From an uncultured Granulosicoccus sp. (GTDB lineage: Bacteria > Pseudomonadota > Gammaproteobacteria > Granulosicoccales > Granulosicoccaceae), in contig CANLXI010000021.1 of the NCBI GenBank assembly GCA_947495035.1, positions 62,001-126,000 of the forward strand: 64,000 nucleotides of DNA, given 5' to 3'. A model generated the notes under the pieces. That model saw only the letters and a program-made list of their open reading frames with translations, made no database searches and was not told where the DNA came from. The translations under genes and the position numbers were made by a program. Of the stretch, positions 1-9,948 are shown piece by piece. Within the stretch, counting starts at the first letter, position 1, and the number at the start of each line of letters is the position of its first letter.

Positions 1-348
1 TTTGCGGTCATAACCATCGAGCTGATGCTGCTGGCGCAGGGCGATTATGGCGCGCTCAGGCTTGACCCTCTGCGTCTGGTCGAGGCGGTGACGGGCGGAG
101 TTGCATTTCTGGCTGCCGGCATTGTCGTCTATACCAAGGGCAATGTGAAGGGGCTGACCACAGGCGCCGGCATGTGGCTGGCAGCGAGCATCGGACTTGC
201 CTGCGGACTCGGGTACTGGTCCATTGCACTGATTGCCTGCGTTGCCGGGATCATCGTCATCGGTTTGCTGCGGCACGTGGAGGTCGCCTGCGGATCGAAG
301 GAGCTGGCCGGGAAGTCGGTAACAGGTTCTCAGTCCTCCAGCGAATAG
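1..348 (+). CDS. MgtC/SapB family membrane protein, C-terminal part
   Basis: The reading frame is open from base 1, so only the C-terminal 115 residues are present. The visible part has hydrophobic segments and the motif RLVEAVTGGVAFLAAG followed by VKGLTTGAGMWLAASIGLACGLG, which is the conserved core of MgtC/SapB inner-membrane proteins. MgtC proteins are linked to Mg2+ limitation and modulation of the F-type ATPase; nothing here shows which role applies. The short charged tail ends at a TAG at 346-348. The last 19 bases overlap the 3' end of the convergent regulator gene on the other strand. Family assignment is firm; exact function is not. Confidence 0.85.
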   Translation, partial: FAVITIELMLLAQGDYGALRLDPLRLVEAVTGGVAFLAAGIVVYTKGNVKGLTTGAGMWLAASIGLACGLGYWSIALIACVAGIIVIGLLRHVEVACGSKELAGKSVTGSQSSSE

Positions 349-1748
349 GGCATCAATTCGCGACTGTTCTGATCGATGGTCAACGCCCGCTTCAGCGGTG
401 GCAAGGCGCGTTGCACACAGTGCTCCCGCTCGCAGATTCGGCAGGATATGCCGATAGGCTCGAAATTCTCCAGGGGTTGGCCGGCGAAATTGTCGCTGTA
501 CACGAACTCATCCTTGAAACGGTATTCGCAACCCAGTGCCAATGCGTACTGCTGGGTCGGATCCTTGAAACCGCCGGTGGGTTTGTCCACGGTGCAGGCC
601 AGACAGAGATATTGCACACCATCGGGTGTCTCGGCAAGCTGGCGAATGATCCGGCCCGGAGATTCGAACGCCCGGTGGGCATTCCACAAGGGGCAGGCGG
701 AACCGAAGCGGGCAAATTGCAATCGTGTGGCACTGTGGCGTTTGGTGATGTTTCCTGCGCGATCAAGCCGTGCGAAGAAGATCGGTACACCTGGCAGGCC
801 TGGTCGCTGCAGTGTACTCAAGCGGTGCGAGACCTGTTCGAGGCTGGTCTGGAAGCGATCTGCCATGTCAACCAGGTCGTGGCGCAGCTCGCGAGCCGAT
901 TTCTGGAAGCGGGTATAGGGCATCAACAGCGCGCCGGCAAAATAGTTGGCCAGGCCGATTCGGCAGACCTTGTCGGCTTCGGCATTGCCGAACCCGGCCT
1001 TTGCGATGATGTCGTTCATCGTGTCTGCCTGTTCCAGCAGGGCTATCTGGTGGGCCATCTGAAAGGCGCGGGTAGATGCCGGATGACGCCTGTTCAAATG
1101 CAGTTGTCGAGTCTCGGGGTCATAGGTACGAATGGTCTCGTTATCTGCCAGATCAATGCCGATGCTGACCTTGTGTTGACGTCGCAAGTGTTCCATGAGC
1201 AATTGGTCGCGATCGCTGGCGCTGGCATCGAAGAGCTGCTCGGACAGGCTCTCCGCGGCCAGGTCCAGCTCGTGAATATAGTTATCGTTGAAGTGAAAGT
1301 AATCGCGCACCTGCTCATAGGACGTCGCCTGCACGATGACGCCCGCTCGGGTGATGGTGTCATCCAGTTCGGCAAGTTGGTCATGCGCGCGTCGCAGTGC
1401 CTGATGCATGGAAACCAGCGCCATGGCCACAGCCGGCGAGTTCTGACTGGCAAGACGCAGTTCCCGGCTTGAGGGGCTCCTGTCCTTCAGCAGCGGGTCG
1501 GCGAAGACTTCGGTCAGAGTTGCCAGCAGGCGATCACTGTCCTGTCTGGAGAGGCTGGCAATATCGACGGAGAAATGCTCGGCCAGACCCAGCAGTACCG
1601 TGGCGGTGGCGTGCCGCTGGTTGTTTTCCAGCTGGTTCAGATAGCTGGTGGAAATGCCCAGCCGCTCGGCAAAACGCGCTTGCGTCAGGCGGTGCTCTTC
1701 ACGCAGCGCACGCAGTTTTTCACCAATGAAGAGTTTGTGTCCTCGCAT
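330..1748 (-). CDS. scfR: XRE-family short-chain fatty acyl regulator ScfR
   Basis: This 472-residue protein has an N-terminal helix-turn-helix of the XRE type (about residues 8-62, with LTQARFAERLGISTSYLNQLE). A central region resembles the ImmA/IrrE peptidase-like domain but does not show an intact HExxH motif. The C-terminal DUF2083-type region is cysteine-containing (GSACPLWNAHRAF and ISCRICEREHCVQRA). That architecture defines ScfR/PrpC-type regulators of short-chain acyl-CoA metabolism. It lies divergent from pccB, and the propionate genes that follow make propionyl-CoA or methylcitrate-type effectors a reasonable guess. An inverted repeat sits just upstream of its ATG, which suggests autoregulation. 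Assignment of family and pathway is strong; the effector is inferred. Confidence 0.9.
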   Translation of the reverse strand: MRGHKLFIGEKLRALREEHRLTQARFAERLGISTSYLNQLENNQRHATATVLLGLAEHFSVDIASLSRQDSDRLLATLTEVFADPLLKDRSPSSRELRLASQNSPAVAMALVSMHQALRRAHDQLAELDDTITRAGVIVQATSYEQVRDYFHFNDNYIHELDLAAESLSEQLFDASASDRDQLLMEHLRRQHKVSIGIDLADNETIRTYDPETRQLHLNRRHPASTRAFQMAHQIALLEQADTMNDIIAKAGFGNAEADKVCRIGLANYFAGALLMPYTRFQKSARELRHDLVDMADRFQTSLEQVSHRLSTLQRPGLPGVPIFFARLDRAGNITKRHSATRLQFARFGSACPLWNAHRAFESPGRIIRQLAETPDGVQYLCLACTVDKPTGGFKDPTQQYALALGCEYRFKDEFVYSDNFAGQPLENFEPIGISCRICEREHCVQRALPPLKRALTIDQNSRELMPYSLED

Positions 1749-1754
1749 TTCGCA

Positions 1755-1773
1755 AGTTTACTATTTGTAAACT
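1755..1773. promoter_or_regulatory. Inverted repeat between scfR and pccB, probable ScfR operator
   Basis: AGTTTAC-N5-GTAAACT is a perfect 7-bp inverted repeat that ends six bases before the scfR start codon. A second element with TTTTGCAA follows at 1777-1784, and TTGCAA there could also be a -35 box for pccB, with a weak -10 (TTAATA) near 1803-1808. ScfR/RamB-type regulators are known to bind TTTGC-type sites in such intergenic regions. Binding here is inferred from position and symmetry only. Confidence 0.55.
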
Positions 1774-1868
1774 GTGTTTTGCAATATTCACAACGGGACG
1801 CCTTAATACAGTTGCCATGAGACTCGAAAATTGCAATGGTTGTCAGATACCAATGAGGAGTAGCAACC

Positions 1869-3401
1869 ATGAATGCCATCACGCAGGAGTTGGAGAATCG
1901 GCGAGCGAAGGCTCGTCTCGGTGGTGGGCAGGCGCGGATCGACAAGCAACATGCCAAGGGCAAGCTGACAGCGCGCGAACGCATCGATGTTCTGCTTGAT
2001 GACGAGTCGTTCGAAGAATACGACATGTACAAGACGCATCGTTGCACGGATTTCGGCATGGCCGATGACCGACCGCCGGGTGATGGTGTTGTCACGGGCT
2101 GGGGCACGATCAATGGTCGACCCGTCTATGTCTTTTCGCAGGACTTCACCGTATTCGGCGGTTCGCTGTCGGAAACCCATGCGGAGAAGATCTGCAAGGT
2201 CATGGATCTGGCCGTACAGAACGGTGTGCCCGTGATCGGGCTCAATGATTCGGGTGGCGCTCGAATCCAGGAAGGCGTGGCGTCTCTGGGAGGCTACGCC
2301 GAAGTGTTCTACCGCAATGTACAGGCCTCGGGAGTCATCCCGCAGATCTCGGTCATCATGGGCCCCTGCGCGGGAGGCGCGGTGTACTCACCGGCCATGA
2401 CCGACTTCATCTTCATGGTCAGGGACACCAGCCACATGTTCGTCACCGGTCCTGACGTCGTGAAGACCGTGACCAATGAGGTGGTGACGGCCGAGGAACT
2501 GGGTGGCGCCGGTACGCATACCAAGACCTCGTCAGTGGCAGATGGCGCATTCGACAATGATGTCGATACCCTGCTCGAGATACGGCGCCTGTACGATTTC
2601 CTGCCTCAGTCCAGTCGCACCGCCGCGCCCGTCGTCGAGACCACTGATCCGTTTGATCGACTGGAGCCGGCGCTCGATACCCTGGTTCCGGATGACTCAA
2701 GCAAGGCCTATGACATGAAAGAGGCCGTGCGCAGTATTGCCGACGAAGGCAATTTCTTCGAGATCCAGGCTGATCATGCCGGTAATATTCTGTGCGGATT
2801 CATTCGCATCAATGGCGAGAGCATCGGTGTGGTGGCCAATCAGCCGATGGTGCTGGCGGGCTGTCTCGATATCCAGAGTGCTCGCAAGGCCGCGCGATTT
2901 GTCCGATTCTGCGACGCCTTCAATATCCCCCTGTTGACACTGGTCGATGTGCCGGGTTTTCTGCCGGGAACCGCTCAGGAATACGGTGGCATCATCAAGC
3001 ACGGTGCCAAGCTGTTGTTTGCCTATGCCGAAGCCACAGTGCCGAAGGTGACCGTCATCCTGAGAAAGGCCTACGGCGGCGCCTATGACGTCATGGCGTC
3101 CAAGCACATCCGTGCCGATGTGAATTATGCCTGGCCGACTGCCGAGATTGCGGTCATGGGGGCCAAGGGGGCGGCGGAGATTCTGTACCGCAGCGAGTTG
3201 GGTGATCCCGAGAAGATTGCAAAGCGCACGCTCGACTATGAAGAACGGTTTGCCAATCCCTTCATCGCTGCGCAACGCGGTTTCATCGATGAAGTGATTC
3301 AGCCGCATTCGACGCGGCGCCGGGTGGGCCGGGCGTTCGAATTATTGAAGAACAAATCGACCGTACGTCCTGACAGAAAACACGACAACATTCCACTGTG
3401 A
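1869..3401 (+). CDS. pccB: Propionyl-CoA carboxylase, beta (carboxyltransferase) subunit
   Basis: This 510-residue protein is the carboxyltransferase half of propionyl-CoA carboxylase. It moves CO2 from biotin on PccA to propionyl-CoA, giving (S)-methylmalonyl-CoA. The family signatures are present: [22 protein letters not shown] at the N-terminus, the acyl-CoA region [22 protein letters not shown] near residues 125-147, and the second crotonase-like half with [24 protein letters not shown] and [10 protein letters not shown]. Length is normal for the family. A GAGGAG ribosome-binding site at 1855-1860 fixes the ATG at 1869. It is the first gene of the propionate operon, and its stop codon is 11 bases before the likely pccA ATG. 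Confidence 0.97.
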   Translation: MNAITQELENRRAKARLGGGQARIDKQHAKGKLTARERIDVLLDDESFEEYDMYKTHRCTDFGMADDRPPGDGVVTGWGTINGRPVYVFSQDFTVFGGSLSETHAEKICKVMDLAVQNGVPVIGLNDSGGARIQEGVASLGGYAEVFYRNVQASGVIPQISVIMGPCAGGAVYSPAMTDFIFMVRDTSHMFVTGPDVVKTVTNEVVTAEELGGAGTHTKTSSVADGAFDNDVDTLLEIRRLYDFLPQSSRTAAPVVETTDPFDRLEPALDTLVPDDSSKAYDMKEAVRSIADEGNFFEIQADHAGNILCGFIRINGESIGVVANQPMVLAGCLDIQSARKAARFVRFCDAFNIPLLTLVDVPGFLPGTAQEYGGIIKHGAKLLFAYAEATVPKVTVILRKAYGGAYDVMASKHIRADVNYAWPTAEIAVMGAKGAAEILYRSELGDPEKIAKRTLDYEERFANPFIAAQRGFIDEVIQPHSTRRRVGRAFELLKNKSTVRPDRKHDNIPL

Positions 3402-3412
3402 GGCAGAAGCAC

Positions 3413-5422
3413 ATGTTTTCAAGAATACTTGTTGCCAACCGTGGCGAAATTGCCTGTCGTGTCTTCGCGACAGCGAAGCGAATGGGGATTCCCACGGTAG
3501 CCATTCATTCGGATGTCGACGCCGAAGCCCTGCATGTGAAAATGGCCGATACGGCCGTTGGCATCGGTGGCAAGACGGCGGCCGAAAGTTATCTGGATAT
3601 CGACAAGGTCATCGATGCCTGTCGCCAGAGCGGCGCCGATGCCGTGCATCCCGGCTATGGTTTTCTGTCGGAAAATGCGGAGTTTTCCGAACGGCTGGCA
3701 AAGGAAGGCATTACCTTCATCGGCCCGTCTGCCCACGCCATACTGTGCATGGGAGACAAGATCACCTCGAAGAAGCTCTCGGCGGAGGCCGGTGTCAATA
3801 CCGTGCCGGGATTCATGGGCATCATCGATGATGCTGATCAGTGCGTGCGAATCTCCTCGGATATCGGCTACCCGGTCATGATCAAGGCCAGCGCCGGTGG
3901 TGGTGGCAAGGGAATGCGGATTGCCTGGAATGATGACGAAGCAAGGGAAGGCTTCGAGCGGTCGCGCTCGGAAGCAAAGTCGTCATTTGGTGATGACAGG
4001 ATCTTCGTCGAAAAATTCATCACGCAACCCCGGCACATCGAAATACAGGTGATGGCAGACAGCCACGGCAACTGCATCTACCTTGGTGAGCGCGAATGCT
4101 CCATTCAGCGACGCAACCAGAAGGTGGTGGAAGAGGCGCCTTCACCATTTCTCGACGAGGCCACCCGTCGTGCCATGGGCGAGCAGGCGGTCGCGCTGGC
4201 CCGTGCCGTGGAGTATGTCAGCGCAGGGACCGTTGAATTCATCGTCGACAGTCAGAAGCAATTCTATTTTCTGGAGATGAACACGCGCTTGCAGGTCGAG
4301 CATCCGGTTACCGAACTGATTACCGGCGTTGATCTGGTTGAACAGATGATTCGCGTGGCGGCCGGCGAGAAGCTGAGCATGGCACAGGATGATGTCAAAT
4401 TGACCGGCTGGGCCATCGAGAGTCGTCTTTATGCCGAAGATCCGAAACGCAACTTTCTGCCCTCCATTGGCCGGTTGGCACGTTATCGTCCACCACAGAC
4501 CCTGACGACAGCCGAGCATGTCGTGCGCAACGATACCGGTGTCGAGGAAGGGGGCGAGATCTCGATGTATTACGACCCGATGATTGCCAAGCTCTGCACC
4601 TGGTCGACCACGAGGGAAGCCGCCATCGATGACATGTCCCGAGCCCTTGGCCAGTTCGATCTGGCCGGTGTGGGCAACAACCTGCAGTTTCTGTCCTCGA
4701 TCATGAAACACCCACGTTTTCGCACCGGTGATCTCAGCACGGCATTCATTGACGAGGAATATCCGGATGGTTTCCATGATACGGATCCGCCAGCCGAGAC
4801 CATGGCGCTGTTCGCGGTAGCCGCCGCGGTGATCGAGCACGCATCGTCACGCTCGCCTGCAATCAACCGTGATTCTGCCGTACTGTGCGGAAAACCGGCC
4901 AGTGCATCGCGCGATGTCGTGGTCATCATCGGGCAATCACAAACCCGACTGCAGGTGACAAACAGCGATGATGGTCTGGTGTTGCAGGATGAAACGGGCA
5001 AGGCCACGACAGCCTCCACCGATTGGACCGCAGGCCAGACGATTGCCACGATTCGTATCGACGGCAGGGAACATGATTTCAAGCTATGGCCTCGGGTGGC
5101 AGCGCTGGGGTTGGAACACGGTGGTTATCTGGTCAAGGCACAGGTGCTCAGTCCGCGCAAGGCGGAACTGGCGGCGCTGATGCCGATCAAGGCAGCGGCC
5201 GACCTGTCGAAGTTCCTGCTTTGCCCCATGCCGGGCCTGGTCACGACACTGATGGTCAAGGAAGGTGATCCGGTCGAACCCGGTCAGCCACTGGCGATTG
5301 TCGAAGCAATGAAGATGGAGAACGTGCTGCAGGCGGAAAAGTCCGGTGTGGTGTCGAGAATTCCAGTTGCCGCAGGTGATAGTCTGATGGTGGATGACAT
5401 CATCATGGAGTTTGAGACATGA
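3413..5422 (+). CDS. pccA: Propionyl-CoA carboxylase, alpha (biotin carboxylase/carrier) subunit
   Basis: This 669-residue protein carboxylates its own biotin using ATP and bicarbonate and feeds PccB. It opens with [16 protein letters not shown], the biotin carboxylase start, has the ATP-grasp glycine loop [12 protein letters not shown] near residue 163, and the catalytic region [18 protein letters not shown]. The C-terminus carries the biotin attachment motif EAMKMEN about 30 residues before the end, preceded by a PCC-type linker. I start it at ATG 3413 because homologues begin at this residue; a GTG at 3398 overlapping the pccB stop is the alternative. Its stop overlaps the mutase start (ATGA), implying translational coupling. 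Confidence 0.96.
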   Translation: MFSRILVANRGEIACRVFATAKRMGIPTVAIHSDVDAEALHVKMADTAVGIGGKTAAESYLDIDKVIDACRQSGADAVHPGYGFLSENAEFSERLAKEGITFIGPSAHAILCMGDKITSKKLSAEAGVNTVPGFMGIIDDADQCVRISSDIGYPVMIKASAGGGGKGMRIAWNDDEAREGFERSRSEAKSSFGDDRIFVEKFITQPRHIEIQVMADSHGNCIYLGERECSIQRRNQKVVEEAPSPFLDEATRRAMGEQAVALARAVEYVSAGTVEFIVDSQKQFYFLEMNTRLQVEHPVTELITGVDLVEQMIRVAAGEKLSMAQDDVKLTGWAIESRLYAEDPKRNFLPSIGRLARYRPPQTLTTAEHVVRNDTGVEEGGEISMYYDPMIAKLCTWSTTREAAIDDMSRALGQFDLAGVGNNLQFLSSIMKHPRFRTGDLSTAFIDEEYPDGFHDTDPPAETMALFAVAAAVIEHASSRSPAINRDSAVLCGKPASASRDVVVIIGQSQTRLQVTNSDDGLVLQDETGKATTASTDWTAGQTIATIRIDGREHDFKLWPRVAALGLEHGGYLVKAQVLSPRKAELAALMPIKAAADLSKFLLCPMPGLVTTLMVKEGDPVEPGQPLAIVEAMKMENVLQAEKSGVVSRIPVAAGDSLMVDDIIMEFET

Positions 5423-7554
5423 GCGACGCTAAAGATCAATGGGCCAGCATTGCCCAACGCGAGTTGAAGGATCGTCCGCTGGAATCCATCACCACGCAGA
5501 CGCCTGAGGGGATCAGTATCCAGCCCTTGTACACAGCTGAAGATTGCCCTGAGGAAGCTGCCGATGCGCTGCCGGGAGTTGCACCTTTCGTACGCGGTGT
5601 GCGAGGTACGATGTATACCGGCAGGCCATGGACAATACGTCAATACGCCGGTTTCTCCACCGCCGAAGAGTCCAATGCCTTCTATCGCAAGAATCTGGCG
5701 GCAGGACAGAAAGGCCTGTCGGTCGCCTTCGATCTGGCCACCCATCGCGGTTACGACAGTGATCATGAGCGGGTAGTCGGGGATGTCGGCAAGGCGGGAG
5801 TAGCCATCGACAGTGTCGAGGACATGAAGATCCTGTTTGATGGCATCCCGCTGGACCAGATGTCAGTGTCCATGACCATGAACGGAGCGGTTCTGCCGGT
5901 GCTGGCCATGTTCATCGTGGCTGGCGAGGAGCAGGGCGTGGATCGTGCGGTGTTGAGCGGTACGGTGCAGAACGATGTGCTCAAGGAGTTCATGGTTCGC
6001 AACACCTACATCTATCCACCTGAGCCTTCGATGCGCATCGTGGCCGACATCATCGAATACACCTCGAAGGAAATGCCGCGCTTCAACTCGATTTCCATTT
6101 CGGGCTACCACATGCAGGAGGCCGGCGCCAACCTGGCACAGGAACTGGCGTATACACTGGCTGACGGAATGGAGTATGTGCGTGCCGCTCAGTCGAAGGG
6201 GCTGGATATCGACGCATTTGCCGGTCGATTGTCGTTCTTCTTCTGTATCGGTATGGACTTCTTCATGGAAGTGTCCAAGTTGCGCGCAGCGCGTGCGCTG
6301 TGGGCGCGCATCATGACCGACCTGGGAGCACAGAAGGAAAGCTCCAAACTGCTGCGGACTCATTGCCAGACCTCTGGTGTGTCACTGACCGAACAGGATC
6401 CGTACAACAATGTGGTCAGAACTGCCTATGAGGCACTGGCGGCAGTGCTCGGCGGAACCCAGTCCCTGCATACCAATTCCTTTGACGAGGCCATCGCGCT
6501 ACCGACAGAGACATCGGCAAGAATTGCGCGCAATACGCAGCTGATATTGCAGCATGAGACGGGCGTGACACGAACGGTCGATCCGCTTGGCGGGTCCTAC
6601 TATGTGGAATCACTCACGGCCGAACTGATGGACAAGGCCTGGGAGATGATTCAGGAGATCGAATCCTACGGCGGCATGACGAAGGCATTGCTCGACGGAT
6701 TGCCCAAGCGACGGATCGAAGAGGCTGCCACCGGTAGGCAGGCGAGGGTGGACAAGGGGGATGATGTCATCGTCGGTGTCAATCGCTACCGGCTTGACGA
6801 AGAAGGTGCGATCGATGTGCATCAGGTGGACAATACGTCCGTGCGCCGACAGCAACTGGAACGCCTCGGGAGGATCCGGCAGAGTCGCGACAGCGAGGCG
6901 TGTTCTGCCTCGCTGCAACGCCTGACGGAAGTTGCCGAATCCCGTTCCGGCAATCTGCTGGAAGCGGCGGTGGAAGCGGCGCGTCATCGTGCCACACTGG
7001 GTGAGATATCCGATGCTCTGGAGGCATCCTTCGGGCGTCATCAGGCCAGAGCAGAGGTGGTCTCTGGCGTCTACGACAGCCAGAGTGACACGTCGGCCGA
7101 ATACGTGAACGTCAAACGTCGTGTGACGGATTTCCGGGACACCCACGGCAGGCCCCCTCATCTGCTGGTGGCCAAGATGGGGCAGGACGGGCATGACCGG
7201 GGAGCCAAGGTCATTGCTTCCTCATTCGGTGACATCGGTTTCAAGGTCGGCATGTCGGAACTGTTCATGACACCCGCTGAAGTGGCAAGCCTGTGTGTCG
7301 AGGAAAATGTCGATGTCGTGGGTGTCTCCAGTCTGGCGGGTGGTCACCAGACGCTCATTCCCCAGCTCATCGAACTGCTGGCCGAGCAGGGCCGAGAGGA
7401 TATCAAGGTGGTGTGCGGAGGCGTCATTCCCGAACAGGATTATCAGGCTCTGCGCGATGCGGGAGTTGCCGAGATATTCGGTCCGGGCACGAATGTAGTG
7501 GATGCGGCCAATGCGGTTCTGGGGCAGGTCCTGGGCGAACGTCGCAACCGCTGA
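5419..7554 (+). CDS. scpA: Methylmalonyl-CoA mutase, single-subunit B12 enzyme
   Basis: This 711-residue protein isomerises (R)-methylmalonyl-CoA to succinyl-CoA with adenosylcobalamin. The N-terminal TIM barrel includes [21 protein letters not shown] (substrate-binding region) and [14 protein letters not shown]. The C-terminal cobalamin domain (from about residue 570) has the DxHxxG motif in [11 protein letters not shown]. It is a full-length homodimeric-type enzyme, so no separate small subunit is expected. It overlaps pccA by four bases. Neither methylmalonyl-CoA epimerase nor a MeaB-type chaperone is encoded in the window, so both must lie elsewhere. A short tandem duplication begins exactly at its stop codon. 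Confidence 0.96.
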   Translation: MSDAKDQWASIAQRELKDRPLESITTQTPEGISIQPLYTAEDCPEEAADALPGVAPFVRGVRGTMYTGRPWTIRQYAGFSTAEESNAFYRKNLAAGQKGLSVAFDLATHRGYDSDHERVVGDVGKAGVAIDSVEDMKILFDGIPLDQMSVSMTMNGAVLPVLAMFIVAGEEQGVDRAVLSGTVQNDVLKEFMVRNTYIYPPEPSMRIVADIIEYTSKEMPRFNSISISGYHMQEAGANLAQELAYTLADGMEYVRAAQSKGLDIDAFAGRLSFFFCIGMDFFMEVSKLRAARALWARIMTDLGAQKESSKLLRTHCQTSGVSLTEQDPYNNVVRTAYEALAAVLGGTQSLHTNSFDEAIALPTETSARIARNTQLILQHETGVTRTVDPLGGSYYVESLTAELMDKAWEMIQEIESYGGMTKALLDGLPKRRIEEAATGRQARVDKGDDVIVGVNRYRLDEEGAIDVHQVDNTSVRRQQLERLGRIRQSRDSEACSASLQRLTEVAESRSGNLLEAAVEAARHRATLGEISDALEASFGRHQARAEVVSGVYDSQSDTSAEYVNVKRRVTDFRDTHGRPPHLLVAKMGQDGHDRGAKVIASSFGDIGFKVGMSELFMTPAEVASLCVEENVDVVGVSSLAGGHQTLIPQLIELLAEQGREDIKVVCGGVIPEQDYQALRDAGVAEIFGPGTNVVDAANAVLGQVLGERRNR

Positions 7555-7615
7555 TTCACGGCACTGTGGTCAGAGTCATCATCTGATTCACGGCACAGTT
7601 GTCAGAGTCATCATC
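7552..7615. repeat. 32-bp tandem duplication starting at the mutase stop codon
   Basis: Two adjacent 32-base copies, 7552-7583 and 7584-7615, begin TGATTCACGGCAC and end CAGAGTCATCATC. They differ at two positions. The first three bases of copy one are the TGA stop of the mutase gene. Nothing in it looks like a transposon end, and each copy has no strong hairpin. Confidence 0.85.
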
Positions 7616-7706
7616 AGGAGGTCAGTCCGCTTCAGGCAGTCAAGCACGAAATCAGGTGTGATGACACGCATCCGAGCGGACCGGATGCTGTCGGGAAAAA
7701 ACCGGT

Positions 7707-7734
7707 GTTGAGCGCTCGGCAAGGAGGGCTCAAC
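7707..7734. other. Stem-loop upstream of prpE
   Basis: GTTGAGC at 7707-7713 and GCTCAAC at 7728-7734 form a 7-bp stem whose 14-base loop holds an AAGGAGGG purine tract. It lies 18 bases before the prpE start and just ahead of the real ribosome-binding site (AAGGAGAG, 7740-7747). It could be an mRNA processing or stability element between the mutase and ligase genes. No T-run follows, so it does not look like an intrinsic terminator. Confidence 0.35.
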
Positions 7735-7751
7735 CGAAAAAGGAGAGAATC

Positions 7752-9647
7752 ATGAGCAGTCACGATGAAGTGCTTCGTCGTTCACTTGAGGACCCGGAAG
7801 CGTTCTGGGCAGAGCAGGCCGAGTCTGTTCACTGGTACAGGAAATGGGACAAGGTACTTGATAGCAGTGATGCACCGCTGTATCGCTGGTTCTCCGGCGG
7901 CCAGCTCAATACCTGCTACAACGCGCTGGATGTGCATGTGGAACAAGGGCGTGGAGAGCTGACCGCACTGATCTACGACAGCCCGGTAACCGATACAAAA
8001 CGTAGCTACACTTATGTCGACCTCAGGGACAGGGTTGCAAAACTGGCAGGGGCCATGCAGGAGCAGGGTGTAGGTCGTGGCGATCGAGTCATCATCTACA
8101 TGCCGATGATTCCGGAGGCCGTCATGGCCATGCTGGCCTGTGCCCGCCTGGGTGTCATTCATTCTGTCGTGTTCGGCGGGTTTGCAGCCAACGAACTGGC
8201 GGTTCGTATCGATGATGCCCGGCCGAAGATGATTCTGAGCGCCTCCTGCGGAATCGAAGGCAGCCGTGTCATTGCCTACAAGCCTTTGCTGGATGCCGCC
8301 ATCGATGCCGCGACACACAAACCCGAGCGTTGTATCGTCTTGCAGCGTGAACAGTTGACGGCTGACATGGATGCGCCAAGAGATCTGGACTGGCAGAGTG
8401 CCGTCGATACAGCGACTCCCTGTGACTGTGTGCCGGTCGATGCAACGGATCCCTTGTACATTCTCTACACCTCCGGTACGACCGGCCAGCCCAAGGGGGT
8501 GGTCCGAGACAATGGTGGTCATGCAGTAGCGCTCACATGGAGCATGAAGAACATCTACAACATGCAACCGGGTGATGTCTTCTGGGCGGCGTCCGACGTG
8601 GGCTGGGTTGTGGGACATTCCTATATTGCCTATGCACCCTTGCTGTATGGCTGCACCACACTGGTCTATGAAGGCAAGCCGGTCGGCACACCCGATCCGG
8701 GTGCTTTCTGGCGTGTGATTGCCGAGCATGATGTGCGCACCCTGTTCACGGCGCCGACTGCCTTTCGGGCCATTCGCAAGGAAGACCCGGAGGCAGCCTG
8801 TCTGGCCAGGCATGACACCAGCCGATTGCGGGCACTTTTTCTGGCGGGGGAACGCTGTGATCCGGACACCCTGTTCTGGGCTCAGCAGAAGCTGGGTATT
8901 CCCGTGATCGATCACTGGTGGCAGACAGAGACCGGCTGGGCCATCGCGGCCAATTGTCTCGGGCTGGAAGAGTTGCCAGTCAAGCCCGGGTCACCGTCGC
9001 GGGCTGTGCCCGGCTATGACGTGCGCATACTCGACGAAGCGGGTGGTCCGGTGCCCGCCGGCGACATGGGCAGTATCGCCATCAAATTGCCCCTGCCACC
9101 AGGCTGTCTGCCGACTCTCTGGCAGAATGATGATCGCTACAAGCAGGCGTATCTCACGACCTATCCGGGTTATTACCTGACCGGTGATGCGGGATTCATG
9201 GATGAAGAGGGTTATCTGTACATCATGAGCCGCACCGATGATGTCATCAATGTGGCTGGGCATCGACTCTCGACCGGAGCGATGGAGGAAGTGCTGGCCT
9301 CTCATCCGGATGTGGCCGAATGCGCTGTCATCGGACCCCATTGTCCACTCAAGGGGCAGGCTCCACTGGGTCTGGTAGTACTGAAGGCCGGGGTGGATCG
9401 TCCCGATGCGGATATCGTGAGCGAGCTGATTCAACTGGTGCGGGACAGGATCGGTCCTGTCGCGGCCTTCAAGGATGCTGTCGTTGTCGAGCGTTTGCCC
9501 AAGACACGTTCGGGCAAGGTATTGCGAGCCACGATGAAGCAACTGGCCAATGGCGAAGACTACAAGGTGCCGCCGACCATCGATGATCCGGAGATTCTGG
9601 GCGAACTGGCCCGTTCACTCGACCCGATCGGCTACCCTCGGCATTGA
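7752..9647 (+). CDS. prpE: Propionate--CoA ligase (propionyl-CoA synthetase)
   Basis: This 631-residue AMP-forming acyl-CoA synthetase activates propionate to propionyl-CoA, the substrate of the upstream carboxylase. It has the P-loop-like adenylation motif YTSGTTGQPKGVVRDNGGHAV, which is typical of PrpE, the WWQTETGWAI motif, the hinge region TGDAGFMDEEGYLYIMSRTDDVINVAGHRLSTG, and the C-terminal catalytic lysine in KTRSGKVLR. An AAGGAGAG ribosome-binding site precedes the ATG by four bases. A 197-base gap from the mutase gene, holding repeats and a hairpin, suggests it may have partly independent expression. Acetate is the likely side substrate. Confidence 0.94.
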   Translation: MSSHDEVLRRSLEDPEAFWAEQAESVHWYRKWDKVLDSSDAPLYRWFSGGQLNTCYNALDVHVEQGRGELTALIYDSPVTDTKRSYTYVDLRDRVAKLAGAMQEQGVGRGDRVIIYMPMIPEAVMAMLACARLGVIHSVVFGGFAANELAVRIDDARPKMILSASCGIEGSRVIAYKPLLDAAIDAATHKPERCIVLQREQLTADMDAPRDLDWQSAVDTATPCDCVPVDATDPLYILYTSGTTGQPKGVVRDNGGHAVALTWSMKNIYNMQPGDVFWAASDVGWVVGHSYIAYAPLLYGCTTLVYEGKPVGTPDPGAFWRVIAEHDVRTLFTAPTAFRAIRKEDPEAACLARHDTSRLRALFLAGERCDPDTLFWAQQKLGIPVIDHWWQTETGWAIAANCLGLEELPVKPGSPSRAVPGYDVRILDEAGGPVPAGDMGSIAIKLPLPPGCLPTLWQNDDRYKQAYLTTYPGYYLTGDAGFMDEEGYLYIMSRTDDVINVAGHRLSTGAMEEVLASHPDVAECAVIGPHCPLKGQAPLGLVVLKAGVDRPDADIVSELIQLVRDRIGPVAAFKDAVVVERLPKTRSGKVLRATMKQLANGEDYKVPPTIDDPEILGELARSLDPIGYPRH

Positions 9648-9659
9648 CAGCACGGCCCG

Positions 9660-9815
9660 CCCGATCGGAATCCGCGGTGACCGTACCGTCTGCGATCCGA
9701 TCGGGCCTCGGTGCGGCAGTTCAGGGCTGAGACTCGAACAGGTCTCGGTGCTGGTGCTGACGGCTGAGATTCCATTCGGGGGCGCGGTGACCGTACCGCC
9801 TGCGATCCGATCGGG
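9660..9815. repeat. 33-bp direct repeat pair with inverted-repeat arms (REP-like)
   Basis: The 301 bases between prpE and the ATPase gene contain no credible gene. They hold two copies of a 33-base sequence beginning CGCGGTGACCGTACCG and ending GCGATCCGATCGGG, at 9673-9705 and 9783-9815, with one mismatch. Copy one is also bracketed by a 9-bp inverted repeat (CCCGATCGG at 9660-9668, CCGATCGGG at 9697-9705), so it can fold into a stem. This resembles small intergenic REP-type elements; no REP-associated transposase is nearby. Copies elsewhere in the genome would settle this. Confidence 0.7.
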
Positions 9816-9948
9816 AGTCGCGTGGGCGGGTATTGTCTGCGCCCCCGTTGGATGAAGGCTTTTGCCTTGACACCACCTGTCAAATCACGGTTCTCCGGGC
9901 TGTTTCGGGATATCCTTGACGTTTCAAGTGATCGCCATACCGTCAAGC

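Noticed and set aside
174-1472. Long plus-strand open frame opposite scfR
   Set aside because: It is the shadow of the regulator gene. It has no family similarity, and it overlaps a strongly supported gene on the other strand over nearly its whole length.
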